Part shown: piece by piece, positions 35,629 to 47,908 of the stretch
How the letters are laid out: each line of letters begins with the position of its first letter
Position numbering within the stretch: the stretch's first letter is position 1
Origin: Cryptomeria japonica
Taxonomy: Eukaryota; Streptophyta; Pinopsida; Cupressales; Cupressaceae
Assembly (NCBI RefSeq): GCF_030272615.1
Contig: NC_081407.1
Span: forward strand, 434,780,730 to 434,840,729
Direction of reading: 5' to 3'
Length of the DNA: 60,000 bases
The notes under the pieces: generated by a model
What the model was told of the DNA's origin: nothing
Database searches by the model: none
Seen by the model: only the letters and a program-made list of their open reading frames with translations
Position numbers and translations under genes: made by a program

Positions 35629-37052
35629 AGGTTGATTGCAGACCGGTTTGGGTGTAACCGACAAGGTTTGTGAACTGGTAGATGAATTTGGTATTGTGTG
35701 TTGGTTGGTGACCGACACGAAAGACCTAGCAAAGGTGGATGCCGACATAGTGGCCACATAGAGGTGAAGTGGAAAGCATGCATAAGTCGGTGAGGTAGTT
35801 GGCGACAAGTCGACATTTATGTTGACTGCAACATTCACGGGATGAGTAGTAGAGGTTTGCGGCTCGAGGTTAAACGGACAACATAAATCCAAAACATACT
35901 GTTTGAGAAGATCGAGGCAAGTAAAGGAAACCACGAAACCATTATTGGTGATCGACCAAGAAATTAGTTGACAGATTAAATATAGACTGCTAAATGAGGA
36001 AGGCGTGTTCTGGAAGACACGACAAAGGTGGGATTGATTGATGAGTTGCTGTTCATCAATCTAGGTGATCAAATCTGATTGGATTTGGTTTTTCTCGGGG
36101 TCAATGAAGAAACCCTAACCGCCCGAAATTTGAAGTGTCTTTTGGCGGGAAAACTAGTTTATAAATATGCAAGCCAAAATCGATGAAGGTTGCCACTGGA
36201 TGAGAGGGTATTGCTGCTAAAGAAGTGAAATCAGTCAAGTGCTCATCAAGAAGGAGAAGAAGAGACTGAGTGTGAGGAGGAACATGGTTGAAGTGTTCAA
36301 CCGACAACAGAGAGAGAACCGACAGTCAACCATTGAGTCTGACAAAGGAGTAAACTGATGGTGACCATACCGACAGAGAAGAGTTGCAAAAGGCTGTAGA
36401 GAAGGCAGGCATAGAACTGACAGAGCGTAGTACCGGTGGAGAGCAACAATGTAGCAGAAAGAAGAGAGAACCAACAAAGAACAAGGAGATACTGAACCAG
36501 TGATTGTGCAACAGAGAGTAAGTTGCATCAGGAGATAGAGTTCCAGCAGAGAGGTGAGTAGAGAACTGACGGAGAATTGGAGTTAGGAGAACTAGTGAAG
36601 AGATTTGCAGAAGTGTTACAAAGCTCATTTGTAACAAGACTATTAATCTTGTAATTGAATATGTTCATTGAAGATCATTGGGAGCTCGGTGCAGTGGTTG
36701 TAGCTCCTTGGGTTGGTGCTCCTTGGGTTGGTGCCCTAAAACAGGGATTGGTGCTCCTTTGGTTGGTGCCCTAAACATTGTAATCAGAGTTTCATTGTGA
36801 GGCTGGATTGGAGTAGTAGAATCCAATAGCATTTCTCATCGAGGTTTTTCCCATCTTGGGTTTTCCTCATATATGTTGGTGTTATGTGATGTCTCCTTCA
36901 TGTGTGAGTGCATTTGTGATTGTCTCCCATCTAACCGGTAAGTCTTCTTTCTGTTAGAAGTGATAACCGAAATACACACATAGGATAGATAAAGAGAAAA
37001 GTTTGTAAATTACTAATTCACCCCCCCTCTCAGTGGCACATTGTGTCTAACA
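35629..37052 (+). repeat. Element D 5' LTR, right fragment
   Basis: Resumes after Copia C and ends TTCACCCCCCCTCTCAG...TCTAACA, followed by the PBS. The end block matches C-family LTRs read on the other strand, so D is a plus-strand relative of C. Confidence 0.85.
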
Positions 37053-37066
37053 ATTGGTATCAGTGC
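37053..37066 (+). promoter_or_regulatory. Element D primer binding site
   Basis: ATTGGTATCAGTGC directly after the LTR; one transition from the standard PBS. Confidence 0.85.
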
Positions 37067-37125
37067 CTAGGTTCCCTGTAAGACAAGCTTTCTCCAGCTT
37101 GGGTAGATTTTGGCTTAAGGACACA

Positions 37126-39112
37126 ATGGTTTGTTTAGTGTCAATCCCAACTCCAGTATTTGATGGTTCAAACTATTCCATTTGGAGTTGTAGAATGGAA
37201 GTCTACTTGTCCTCCCTAGGGTTTGATGTGTGGATGTCTGTTGTAAATGGTTGCCCTAAGAAAAGTTGGTTCTCCCACCAATTCAGATGCAGAAAGAAGA
37301 AACCAATGCAATGATGCATCAATGAAGGTTATACTCTATGGGTTATCAGATGATATTTCCTCACAAGTGGACAGATGTAGATCGGCAAAAAGCTTATGGG
37401 ATAGATTGAAGGTCTATGGAAATGAGCCTACTACTGTAGAACCGACTTGTGAAGATAGGATGAGAAATGCATTTGATGTATCTGCGGATGATGAAGGCAA
37501 ATCTGTTAGCAGCTGCAACAATGATGAAGAAGGAACCCACCTCTTCATGGCTCAAGAATCAGAAGATGAGAGGCACACATTTGAGAATGATCATTTAGAT
37601 CACTTCTACTAGCAAGATGTGTTTGGCAGTGATAGTGAAGGGGAAGAAGAAGAAGAAGAAGCAAAAGTTTATCTTGAAGGAGAACTTGTAAATGCACTTG
37701 AAGAACTTAGTAGAGTGAGAAATGAATACAAGTTATTCAAGAATGCTGCTATTGTGGAGCATAACCGGTTGATCAGATGCCTTGAAGAATCTAAGAAATG
37801 TATCTCAAAGCTGAAGACTCAACAAGAAGACACCAAGGAGTGCTGGTCTAAAGATCTAGAATCTGAGCTAGAGGTAAAAGATAAAGTATATGAACAACTG
37901 GTTGGAGAAATGGAGATTCTCTGAAATGACCTTGAGAAATGTCAGGATGATCTCAAGGTGAGAATCTAGTTGGACAAAATGTTGAAAAAGAAAAAGCATG
38001 CCAAGGACACTGAAGTTTTAGGAAGTGGTGCCTGTGAATGCTCCACCAGCAAGAATGTCCCCCACAATGACATTCTGTTTGTCTCCTCAAATGGAGAGAA
38101 CAAGGGACAAACCTTCATTGTCTGAAACACTCCTCGAAAGAAGGATGATGTAACCACAACCGATGAAGACTTGCAGACAAGGATGAAGACCAGTGGTACA
38201 AGAAGGAGGAACAATGCAGATTCCAAAGGAAAAAGGAAGATGGGAGAAGATAGCTTCATTGGAAGCAAGAATATGAGAAGGCAACAAAGAAGACCTCCTA
38301 CCGGTAGAAGACAAGGAAATGATACCGCACACAAGACAAAGCAAGTGTGGGAAAATAAGAGATCGGATGGAAGAAATGCAAAGGATGGACAACCTAGGAT
38401 CCATCCTTGGAGAAGCAGAAATGGAGATGCAAAACCAGTAAGATCTCCCCATGCATGGCATAATAAGTTTTTAAGTTATAAACCTTCTCTCTCTGTTTAT
38501 TGCTTTATATGTAATGGTTATGGTCATAGGGTAGAAGAATGTAGAAAGGGATCTAGAAAGAATAATCTAGGACCTCATAGATATAATGCATGAGAGCAAA
38601 ATGTATCAAGGAGTAGAAACATGCATATCTCCTCTCCCGGTTATGCAAACAATGTTTGTTATAACTGCAATAGATTAGACCATAGAGAGTTTGAATGCAG
38701 GAAGAAGGACTTGCAGTCATATGGAAGCCGATATAGCTGCTATGGTCAACATAGAAATGAATATAGAGGATATGGAAGTTAGGGAACTGCATGGAACCAA
38801 AGGAGAAATGTCCCTGCAGGATCAAGAGGACCACCGGTTCCGGTAGCTGGTTACAATAGTATGAATGAAAGAAGATGGTCAAATCGACATGTAAGAAGGT
38901 TCCCCAGTCATGGGATTGGCATGGATGCTGTGTGCTACTATAGCATTGCTTCTGGTTATGATGCAGAATCAAGAAATGGAAGGACCCATCAGTGGAAGAA
39001 GGAAAGACCTACTCCCAAGATTGAAAATGGGAAGAAGAATGAGATCAAGCAGGAATGGAGGAAAAAGCAAGAAGATGCAACCATGGACCGACACTGCATA
39101 TTCAATGCATAG
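37126..39112 (+). pseudogene. gag: Element D gag (gag-only, broken)
   Basis: Start at ATG 37126. FDGSNYSIWSCRMEVYLSSLG matches the N-terminus of Copia C Gag. A frameshift near 37250 follows, then one frame to about 39112 with stops. After LYGLSDD and SAKSLWDRL it jumps to an acidic part (DEEGTHLFMAQESEDE), so the central Gag region seen in C is missing. Then a coiled coil (37630-37925), a basic Arg/Lys tract, and knuckles CFICNGYGHRVEEC and CYNCNRLDHREFEC. No protease, integrase or RT follows. Either pol was deleted or D was a non-autonomous gag-only relative of C; its 3' LTR is not found. Confidence 0.75.
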
Positions 39113-39526
39113 GTAATATCTCCTAAGGAAAAAACATGATGTAGGACCTTAGGGGGAGTAGTACACTGACCTTATCATTCACCCCCTTAGTGAAGGACAC
39201 TTGGAAGAACAAGCTGCTGCCAGTAAGAAAGAAGAAAATGAGATGACAAGTGTGTGTACTGGCTGCCTTGGCTACACACCTATAAATGAAAGATGGATCA
39301 CTACTGCATGTGTCAATGGTTGACATATTTACAATCGACATCAGATGCAAAGTAATGCATGATATTAGGAGTTATAGGGAGGTGCCATGGGGAAAAGACA
39401 ATGAGAACCAGGGAAAGAGTTCCCAAAAACAAAGACATGGGTTTTAGTAGTAGGCTCCCACAACCTAAATTAGTACTAGATAAAGGCCAGAAAAAATCCA
39501 GCCAAGGCTCCCCCAACCAAAATCCA
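39113..39526. other. Junction region without assignable gene
   Basis: Contains a purine run CTTAGGGGGAG at about 39147-39157, which could be a polypurine tract of D, but no D-type 3' LTR follows. On minus the sequence might be a decayed continuation of the LINE. No boundary could be fixed. Confidence 0.4.
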
Positions 39527-41029
39527 TTAGGATTTACACTTTGCACTACTCTTGTGGGACTGAACAGTCATATCAAAAGAGGGTTTTGAAGATTTAACTT
39601 TCTTACCCATAACAATAATCCAACCCTCGTCCACCTGAACTGCCATATCATGCCAAGCTAGCGAAGGTCCACCATGAAGTTGAGAAGGAGAACCAGCAGA
39701 AAGAGGAATCACCCTATCAGAGGAATTAAAATCTTTTCTCCCAACATCAGAACATTCACCAAGATTGATAGCAAGAATGCTATCATAAGACAAAGCAAGT
39801 TGGGGCGCAATGCCACTCGCATTTGGGGAAACACCATGTACAACCATCTCTGGATCAACATTCCCTCCCTTTGAGATATCCAAAGATGTTGCGTCAGCAT
39901 TCACCGGAGGGGAAGCCACAACACCTTGTTAATCCAAAGAAGCCACCTGAGAAAAACTCCTATGTTGCTCATAATTTTTCTCAACCGTATAGTGTTGTTC
40001 AGAAGCGCCTTTCCTCCACGAGACCGTCATAGTATTTTTCTCTAATCTGCACTATGCAGCCACATGACCTATTTTAAAACATCTTCTACATAAAAAAGGT
40101 AGCCCCTCATAGTCCAAAGATTGAACCCAACCATCCTTAGAGGAATTGAGCACAGTCTCAGCAGACGGCCCTTTTGAGACATCCATTTCAACCAAAATAT
40201 GGGCAAAGGTGGAGTGAAGAATATTAGAAGATTCGTCATCCACCATCATAAAATCACCAAGGGCTTCACCCACTTCCTCCAAAAGAGGATCAACCCAAAG
40301 ATGAAGGGGAAGATTAGGCAATTGAACCCGAATAGGTATCTTGTTAAAAGTTTCAAAAGAGGGATTAAAATCCACATGCCAAGGTTTAATCATCAACATG
40401 AATTTATCCTCCCAGCTAAAATAATGATCACATAAAATAACGTCTCTGTCCTTAGCAATATCAAACTTAGCTATGAAAATCCCTTTAGCCATAGGATAAA
40501 TATGAACTTTACCAGTAATGAGAGGCTCCCAATGTTCTGAGATCCAAGCATGCAACTGAGGGAGGCTGGGCCAAAAACCTCTAAACCGATAGATAACTCC
40601 ATGACTAGAAAAAATAGAGACATTGTCGTCTATTTCCTCTTCTGTCTCCGATTTCAACTTAATGGAGATGGCATTAGAAATCAGAATAAAACCTCTGTCA
40701 ACATTCCTTCTTAACAATCCTTGCTGAGGTCTAGCCTTCGAGCCCTTACTCAAATCACCAGATCCGGAAACAGGCCCTGTCGCACCCCCTCCAATCCGAA
40801 TGGAAGAATCAACCCTAGCAGTAGAAGAGTCAACCGCCACCGTTCAAGTTTTAGCCGAAGACTTCAACCCTACAGTCACAGAATGCGACACCGAAAGGGG
40901 AGCCACAAGATCCCCAACCACAAGGGTCAACACGGTGTGGGCAGTAGCTCTAGGAGGTTTCACAGAATCAGTCATAGAGGGCTTGTCACTGCCAACCGCA
41001 TAGGAGATCATCGTAGTGGAAGCCGCCAC
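39527..41029 (-). pseudogene. LINE (L1-type) ORF1 with DUF4283-like domain and zinc knuckle
   Basis: One minus frame from ATG 41029 to 39527, with stops near 40841 and 40049 and one near 39920. The middle part has IFIAKFD, SWEDKFMLMIKPWHVDFNPS, IPIRVQLPNLPLHLW and GEALGDFMMVD, the pattern of plant L1 ORF1 proteins (DUF4283), then CRRCFKIGHVAA-stop-C, a knuckle with an internal stop. ORF1 of such LINEs binds RNA. The tail is Ser/Pro-rich. ORF2 (endonuclease-RT) is not seen. The start codon is only about ten bases from the minus Gypsy insertion, so the 5' end was separated. Confidence 0.78.
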
Positions 41030-41039
41030 AAAGGATATT

Positions 41040-41420
41040 TAAAACAGTCACCGACGAGGAGGGAATTCAAGGAGATTAGTCCCAACCAGTCAGCAAGAGT
41101 AAACACAACATAAACACACATATATGATGGAGGCAAATGCAGAACAGATACTTTTATTGCATGAAATTTGATTACATCCAACCAGTAACAACCAAATTAC
41201 AACATAATGACACATAGACCTGGTAGAATAGGTCACATCGGGACCTTGAATTGAGAAAGGTGATCAAGTCTTCAAGTAGAATCAAACTCTATAGGATCCG
41301 GTGAGCCAAAACCATGACATACAGAAAGGAAAACTGGAATTGCAAACAGAAAACAAAATAAAAAAGAAAATGTTTTTGGTTGATGCAAGATTGCTATGAA
41401 CCGGGGATGCTCCTGCATCA
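41040..41420 (-). repeat. Minus Gypsy 3' LTR, internally deleted
   Basis: 381 bp instead of about 730-770. It matches both ends of 47909-48638, but the middle is missing between the GACCTTGAAT block and AAAGGTGATCAAGTC. A GAAAG present at both breakpoints suggests a microhomology deletion. Confidence 0.88.
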
Positions 41421-41451
41421 GACATCCGGGGTTAATGAAAAAGTGAGCGTC

Positions 41452-41620
41452 TCACTTTGCTGGCATCAAAGGGAAACCAAGGTGGTCTACCTTTGCTTGA
41501 AAAATCCAAGATGAATCTTCAATTGGTCTGCTCTTCCACTTCACAGATATTCTTTGTATTGACTGTTCTGGGTACTACGCCCAATCCTACTGTCCAAAAT
41601 CTTTTCAATTTGATCTGGTT
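41452..41620 (-). pseudogene. Chromodomain of minus Gypsy integrase tail (frameshifted)
   Basis: On minus IEKILDSRIGRSTQ and QYKEYL are followed, after a one-base loss, by VKWKSRPIEDSSW and LGFPLMPAK, stop at 41452. The E-KIL...Y-EYLVKWK...SSW pattern is a chromodomain, known in chromoviruses to direct integration to modified chromatin. The aromatic cage residues Tyr and Trp are present, apart from the frame break. Confidence 0.82.
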
Positions 41621-41633
41621 CCTTCTGGGGTAA

Positions 41634-44500
41634 TTATCTCTGAAGGCCTGCAACACTTTCCTCACTGAATTCTGGGTCATGGTACTCATGAAGATCTACA
41701 ATGTTGAATATAGGTGAAATACTTAGATTATCTGGTAGCTCTATTTCATATGCATTTCTAGAACTGAACTTCCTCAAGATCTTACAGGGTCCAAACTTCT
41801 TCATCTGCAACTTATTATAAGTTCCAACCAAGAGTCTCTCTTTTCTCAAATATACCATCACTTCATTGCCAACTTCAAATTCTTTATGTCTCCTCTTCTC
41901 ATCTGCCTTCTCCTTATATTTTCTATTCATGTCTTCCAAATGTTATCTAACCTGAATATGCAATGCTGCCATGTGATCTACAAATTCTTCTTCTTTTGAA
42001 CTCTTCTACTCTTCACTGCTAAAGTCTCTCAATTCTGCTATTCCTTTAGGATGCATTCCGGTAACAATCTCAAAAGGTGTTTTTCTGATACTTCTATTCA
42101 TTGAATTGTTACAGGCAAACTCTGTTTGTGCAAGAATCAAATCCCAACTTCCGGTTTTATCTGCCACTAAACATCTCAACAGGTTTCCCAAACTCCGATT
42201 AAGTACTTTTGTCTGTCCTTTAGTTTGTGGATGAAAAGTATAACTGAACTTCAAATCTGTCTTCATCTTCTTCCAAAGTATTCTCCAAAAATAGCTAACA
42301 AACTTAGTGTCTCTATCTAAAACTATGCTCTTAGGTAATCCATGCAATCTTACCACTTCCTTGAAAAATAAGTTTGCTACATGCTATGCATCTGATGTCT
42401 TCTTACAAGGTATGAAATGAGCCATCTTTGAAAATCTATCCACTACCACTAATATAGAATCATTCCCTCTCGGTGTCTTAGGTAATCCAAGTACAAAATC
42501 CATGCTTATATCCTGCCAAGGTCTTACCGATACGGTCAAAGGTTTATACAATCCCATATTCTGACTACTACCTTTGGCAACTTGACAAACTCTACAACTC
42601 TGCACATATCTCTTAACATCCTTATGAATCTGGGGCCAAAAGTACTGCTCACTGACCAATGCAACTGTTTTATCAATGCCAAAATGTCCAGCTAAACGTC
42701 CACTATGTTTTTCTTTGATTAGGTTCTCTCTCATGGAACTCTTAGGTATGCATAACTGAACTCCCTTGAATAACATCCCATCTTGAATGAAACAATCCAA
42801 CCATTTGCTTCTATCAACCATAACCGGTTCTCTACATGCTTTCCAAGGTTCTGCAAAATCCGGGTCTTCATCATACAAGGTATGCAAATCTACGAAATCT
42901 AATACTGTCACTCTCATCTCTGTCAGTGAATTCCTTCTCCTACTCAATGCATCAACAACTTTGTTAGATTTCCCACTTTTATGCTTCAACCAAAAGGTGT
43001 AACTCTGCAAGAACTCTACCCATCTCATATGTCTATGAGTCAACTTACTCTGACTATTCAAATACTACAAAGCTTGATGATCTATATACAACACAAACTC
43101 CTTAGGCAACAAGTAATGTCTCCATTTCTTCAAAGCTTGAACTATGGCATAAAATTCCTGATCATACATTGAATATCTCTTCCGGGCATCATTCAATTTC
43201 TCATTGAAATATGCTATTACTCTCCCTTCTTGACTCAAAACTGCTCCTATTGCTGTTCCACTTGCATTACAATCCACTTGAAATACCTTATTGAAATATG
43301 GTAAAGCCAACTTTGGCTGCTCAGTCACTTTCTGTTTCAACAATTCAAAACTTTTGTTTGCTCCAATGGTTCACTTGAATTCCTTCCGATCTCCTCTCAT
43401 GGTCTCAGTCATAGGGTTACAAACTAAATTGAAATTTCTGATAAACTTCTGCTAAAAACTAGCCAATCCATGAAATGATCTTAACTCTCCAATGCTTTCT
43501 GGTGTAGGCCACTCAACAATGGCTTTCACTTTCTCAGGGTCCATCTTCAAACCATCCTCAAATATCACAAATCCTAAATAGACTAACTCATCCTTCATGA
43601 AAGTGCACTTCTTGATATTGATCAACAACTTTTTTTCTCTCAACCTTTGCAAAACTTGTCTTAACTGCAACAAATGCTCCTCTTTTGTCTTATCGAAAAT
43701 TAACATGTCATCTAGATACATAATAACAAACTTACCCAAGAATTTCTTCAATACCTCATTCATCAACCTCATGAAAGTACTCGGTGCATTAGTCAATCCA
43801 AAAGGCATCACTAACCATTCATATAGTCCTTCATTTGTCTTAAATGTTGTCTTCCACTCATCACCTTCCCTGATCTTGATCTGATGATATCCACTCTTCA
43901 AATCTATCTTTGTAAAGTATTTTGCTCCACTCAAGCAGTCCATTATGTCATCCAATCCTAGGCTAAGGAAATCAGTATTTCACTATGATCTTGTTTATTG
44001 CTCTTGAATCGGTACACATCCTCCACTCTCCATTCTTCTTAGGTGCTAATATTGCTGGTACTGTACAAGGGCTCAAACTCTCCCTGATCAAACCTTTCTC
44101 CAAAAGCTCCTGCACTTGTCTATTTAGTACTTCATTCTTTGCTGGTGTCAACCGGTGTGCAACTTTTCTAGGAAAACTAGCTTTGTGAACCAAGTCCATG
44201 CAATGACTAATACTTCTAACAGGTGGCAATCTATCAGGTACATTAATTGAAATGATGTCCTCATATTCCGTCAACAAATCTCTTATCTCTGTCGGGTGTT
44301 CTCCTTCCTGTTCCAGTCTCTCAGTCTTCTTAGGAATTAAGAAAAAACACACATTCTCATGTCTTAGTCCATCCATGAACTTCCTTCCATCTACTAAACC
44401 GATTCTGGCATTTGTACAAACTTCATTCTTCAAAGGTTCCTCCAAAGGTAACGAGGTTTGCTTTATCCCATTGGCCACAATAGTGTATGTATTCTTCCTC
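41634..44500 (-). pseudogene. pol: Minus Gypsy pol: RT, RNase H, integrase (broken)
   Basis: Pre-RT segment LPLEEPLKNEVC and [17 protein letters not shown] (44478-43972). [39 protein letters not shown] (near 43710). RNase [18 protein letters not shown] and [14 protein letters not shown] (43343-43065). Integrase: HSGRLAGHFGIDKT, SCRVCQVAKG, DISMDFVLGLPKT, DRDTKFVSYFW, then SLGNLLRCLV, and the tail KKFGPCKILRKFSSRNAYEIELP (in part) to 41634. Frames change between 44478 and 43955. Stops: for example before YLNSQS (Gln in related elements). Better preserved than the plus-strand sister. Confidence 0.92.
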
Positions 44501-44526
44501 CCATGATGTATTGCTTGTCTATCAAA

Positions 44527-45229
44527 CTACCAAGGTCTTCCCAACAAAAGATGACAAATATCCATAGGCATAATATCACACAAAAATTCATCATGATAAT
44601 TCCCAATTTTTAAATTTACTAAACACTATTCACTTACTAACAACTTATGTTCATCCTGAATCCGTGCTATCTAATAAGGCTTAGGGTGTTTCAATCTCTC
44701 TAATTTCAACTTATTCACCATCTCTTCTGAAACAAGATTATCTAAACTACCACTATCAATAACAAATTTACAGCACTTACCAGATACCTTACATCTGGTC
44801 TTGAACAGATTCTTCCTTTGCAAGGGTTGTTCACCTCCTCCGGTATAACACAAATCTCTTCATCATCAACAGTTCTCCATCTTCTGGTTTATTGTCTGAT
44901 TCGGTGGGGTTCTCTTCCACCATTGTTTCTCTTCGGGTAGCCTCTGTCTTCTTACATTCAAATGCATGGTGTCCTTCTCCTCCACATTTAAAGCAGGTTC
45001 CTCTGAATGTCCTTTTGTCTTGTCTTCCAAAGTTCTCATTTTAGTAACCACCCGGTTCTCTCCTCCAGTAGAAATTTCTACCATCCTTCTGGTATGAATT
45101 ACCTTCCTTGCTCACTTCCTTCTCCTTGTTCTGATCTATACTAGTTCCTCTTCCTCTGGTATATCCTTCTTTCTCCTTGAAATCTTCCTTCGGTAAACCT
45201 TCCACCTCTACCTCTCTGTCTCTGCTCAT
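44527..45229 (-). pseudogene. Minus Gypsy gag tail, zinc knuckle and protease (broken)
   Basis: After gag the frame shifts; the Arg/Glu/Gly-rich tail (GRGTSIDQNKEKE) leads to a knuckle CFKCGGEGHHAFEC (about 44954-44995), then KTRCKVSGKCCKFVIDSGSLDNLVSEEMV, shown here only in part as VIDSGSLDNLVS (44853-44671), the aspartic protease site with its Asp intact. A TAG at 44527-44529 stands where the plus copy has CAG. Confidence 0.85.
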
Positions 45230-45984
45230 GCCCTTTTGTTCAATTTCTCTTCAGCCATTATTGTATACTGGTAAGCCTCTTCAACACTCTCCAATTTGAT
45301 AATACTGAGTTCATCTTGTATAGACATCCACAATCCGTTCAAATATCTTGCAATTTGTTCAACTTCATCATCAACATGTCCAAATTTGATGCTCAACTTG
45401 TAAAATGCTTCGGTGTACTCCTTCATACTAGATTTCTTCTGTCTGAGATTCTGCAACTTCTGGAACAAATCTACTTGATAATTTCCCGGGACAAACTTTG
45501 ATTTTAACTTAGCAATCATCCTATCCCATGTCTTAATCTTTTCTTTACCTCTTCTTTGCCTATCAACTTGCAAGTGCTCCCACCAAAGAGATGCATGACC
45601 TTTCAACCGGGTACAAGAATATTTCACCTTCCTCTCTTTTGCAGTGTTTTCATAATCAAAATACTTCTCCATCTCCAAGATCCAATCCATCAATTCATTT
45701 GAATATAACTTCCCATCATATTTCGATGGGGTAAAATGAGGTTTAGTGTTCATCCTACTAAAACTCTTAAAAAACCTTTCCTCCTCCGAATCAACTGCGG
45801 GTAGGTTCACTTGTTCTGTCGGGGCTTCTTCTCCTTCATCTTCGCTCACATCCTCAATATGTCGGCCTCTTCTTTGGGCCGTCTCCACGATTTCTAACTG
45901 GGCTGCTATTCCTTGTAACATCTCCATTACAACAGGGTCTACATTCCCACACGCTCCACCATTCCTAGTTCCTCTTTGCGCCAT
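45226..45984 (-). pseudogene. gag: Minus Gypsy gag
   Basis: ATG 45984 (MAQRGTRNGG), 252 codons open. NVDPVVMEML, then an acidic segment, then the retrotransposon Gag core: HFTPSKYDGKLYSNELMDWI, YSCTRLKGHASLWWEHLQ, FVPGNYQVDLFQKLQNLRQ, YTEAFYKLSIKFGHVDD. Capsid-forming role known for this family. The intact frame makes this the best preserved coding piece of the element; the plus copy has five or more stops over the same span. Confidence 0.92.
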
Positions 45985-46004
45985 TTATCCACGCTAGTCT
46001 TCTG

Positions 46005-47814
46005 TGTTGGACACAATGGATCACTGATAGGGGGGTGAATCACTGATTTAAGCACTTTTTCTTCAACAGGGATATACCAATAATATATAAGACACACTGA
46101 GTCCTAACCGATAGCTCAAACAGTGCAAACTAAGTGTGTGAAATGATTTTCTATAACATCAACATAACTCATACACAAGAATGAATCACACAACACCGGA
46201 TATATGAGGAAAATCCAATGTGGGAAAAACCTCGGTGAGAATAGCTACTGGAGATCTTCTGCTCCAATCCAGCTTCACAATGTAAAAGATTTGATTATAA
46301 ATTTAGGGCACCAACACAAAGGAGCACCAACCCCTGATTTATGAGCATTGACTCAAAGGAGCACCAACCCCTACACAATTTATAGGCCACAACCTAAAGG
46401 AGCTACGACCCCTGCACTAAGCACCAACTTAGTGAAAAAAATATGACTTAGTTATAAAAATATGACTTAGTTATATAAATGAGATCCCTATTACAAAAGA
46501 AGTTTTGCAACCTTACAATATTTTGCTTTGCCAGTTTCAACCTTACCGATCTGTGCTTCCTCCACACACTCTGCAACTTTGCTTTGCTGCTGATTCTAAC
46601 TTTGCTAAGTCTCCTCTCACAATGTCTTTTTAATTCAACTCACACCGATCACTCTTTATCAGATGTGGCTTCTTTCAGATTTTCACCTCTGCATCCTATG
46701 CTAACTTTGCCAGTTTGTTTCTTACACCGGTTTACCTTGCCTCTCCTTACCGGTACAGTCCTCTCTCATAAACACTTCAAGTGTTTATCTCTTTGGCTCT
46801 CAGACAACAATTTCACACTTACCTTCACTCTACAGCAACACAGATAGCAGTCTCAAGTCATCATATTTAATCTTGAGCTTTCCAGCCAAAAATCAATTCA
46901 AACCAAGGGCGGTTAGGGTTTCTTCCATCAATCAAATCTTCATAAGATCTGATCCAATCTACCTTGGATCGATCACCTGCATTGGAGGAATGCATTTGTA
47001 TGCATTTTCCATTATCCAATGTGTATTTGCTAAGATAGCAATCCCAACCATGATTTTCGGCCTTGAAATCTATTGACTCATTTATGACCCAGTTGTTTCC
47101 TTCTCGATGTCCTCTTGCAATCTAATTTCTTTGCTTTGATCCAGGCACCAACAAATCCCTGCTCTTTCTCTGTCATTCATTCTTCCTCGAGCCACATCAA
47201 TCTATTATTGATCTGTGATTTGTGGATGTTTCATTAATGTCGACTGACTGTTCCAACAACCATGTCGATGGAAACTTCACCAACCTCTGCATGCTTGCCA
47301 CCTCAGCTCCACATGGCATCACATCGGTCATACACTCATCTCACCGACACAAGATCGGTTTACACTTGAACACTCAACAAACTCATACTGGCACAAGCCC
47401 TTACCGGTGAGACCTCTTTCTGCTAACCGGTAGTGCACACTACAGCGTTAGCACATCTTCACCTCTGATGGTTTTTGATCATTTTAACATTCTATCTCTT
47501 CATCACAAACATGCAGCCATCCTTCAAACTGGTTTATGCTTTACCGGTTGTCACTCAACATGCTAACACACACATGCATATCACCTTATATTGGTGAAGT
47601 CACTGATAGTCTCAATACCTACTTGGCTTCCACCATACCGATTGACAAGCCTTCATGTTAATCTTCTCAATACCTATTTGTCTTCCAGCATACCGACTGA
47701 CAAGTCTTCATGTTAATCTTCCTTATACCGGTTCAATCTTCTTTATACCGGGTGACATACCTTTACCGGTAGCCTGCAATACCGGTTGACATCAATGACA
47801 ACTCAATGCCAACA
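46005..47814 (-). repeat. Solo LTR of the Copia C family
   Basis: 1,810 bp, TGTTGGACACAATGG to CAATGCCAACA, aligned with 26681-28383 and 33919-35623. Flanks TTCTG (46000-46004) and CTCTG (47815-47819), 4/5 duplication. It lies in the leader of the minus Gypsy, about 20 bp upstream of the gag start, with no internal sequence left. Confidence 0.92.
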
Positions 47815-47908
47815 CTCTGCAATTGCAAGTTGGATCCGCAATCCGCCACCCTACAACAAAATTTTAGGACACGCAACTTCCAGAATGAAACTTTTCTTTG
47901 ATACCACT

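Noticed and set aside
47222-47410. Possible small host gene in the C solo LTR
   Set aside because: Position is inside the LTR and homologous to 27900-28080, with no shared frame.
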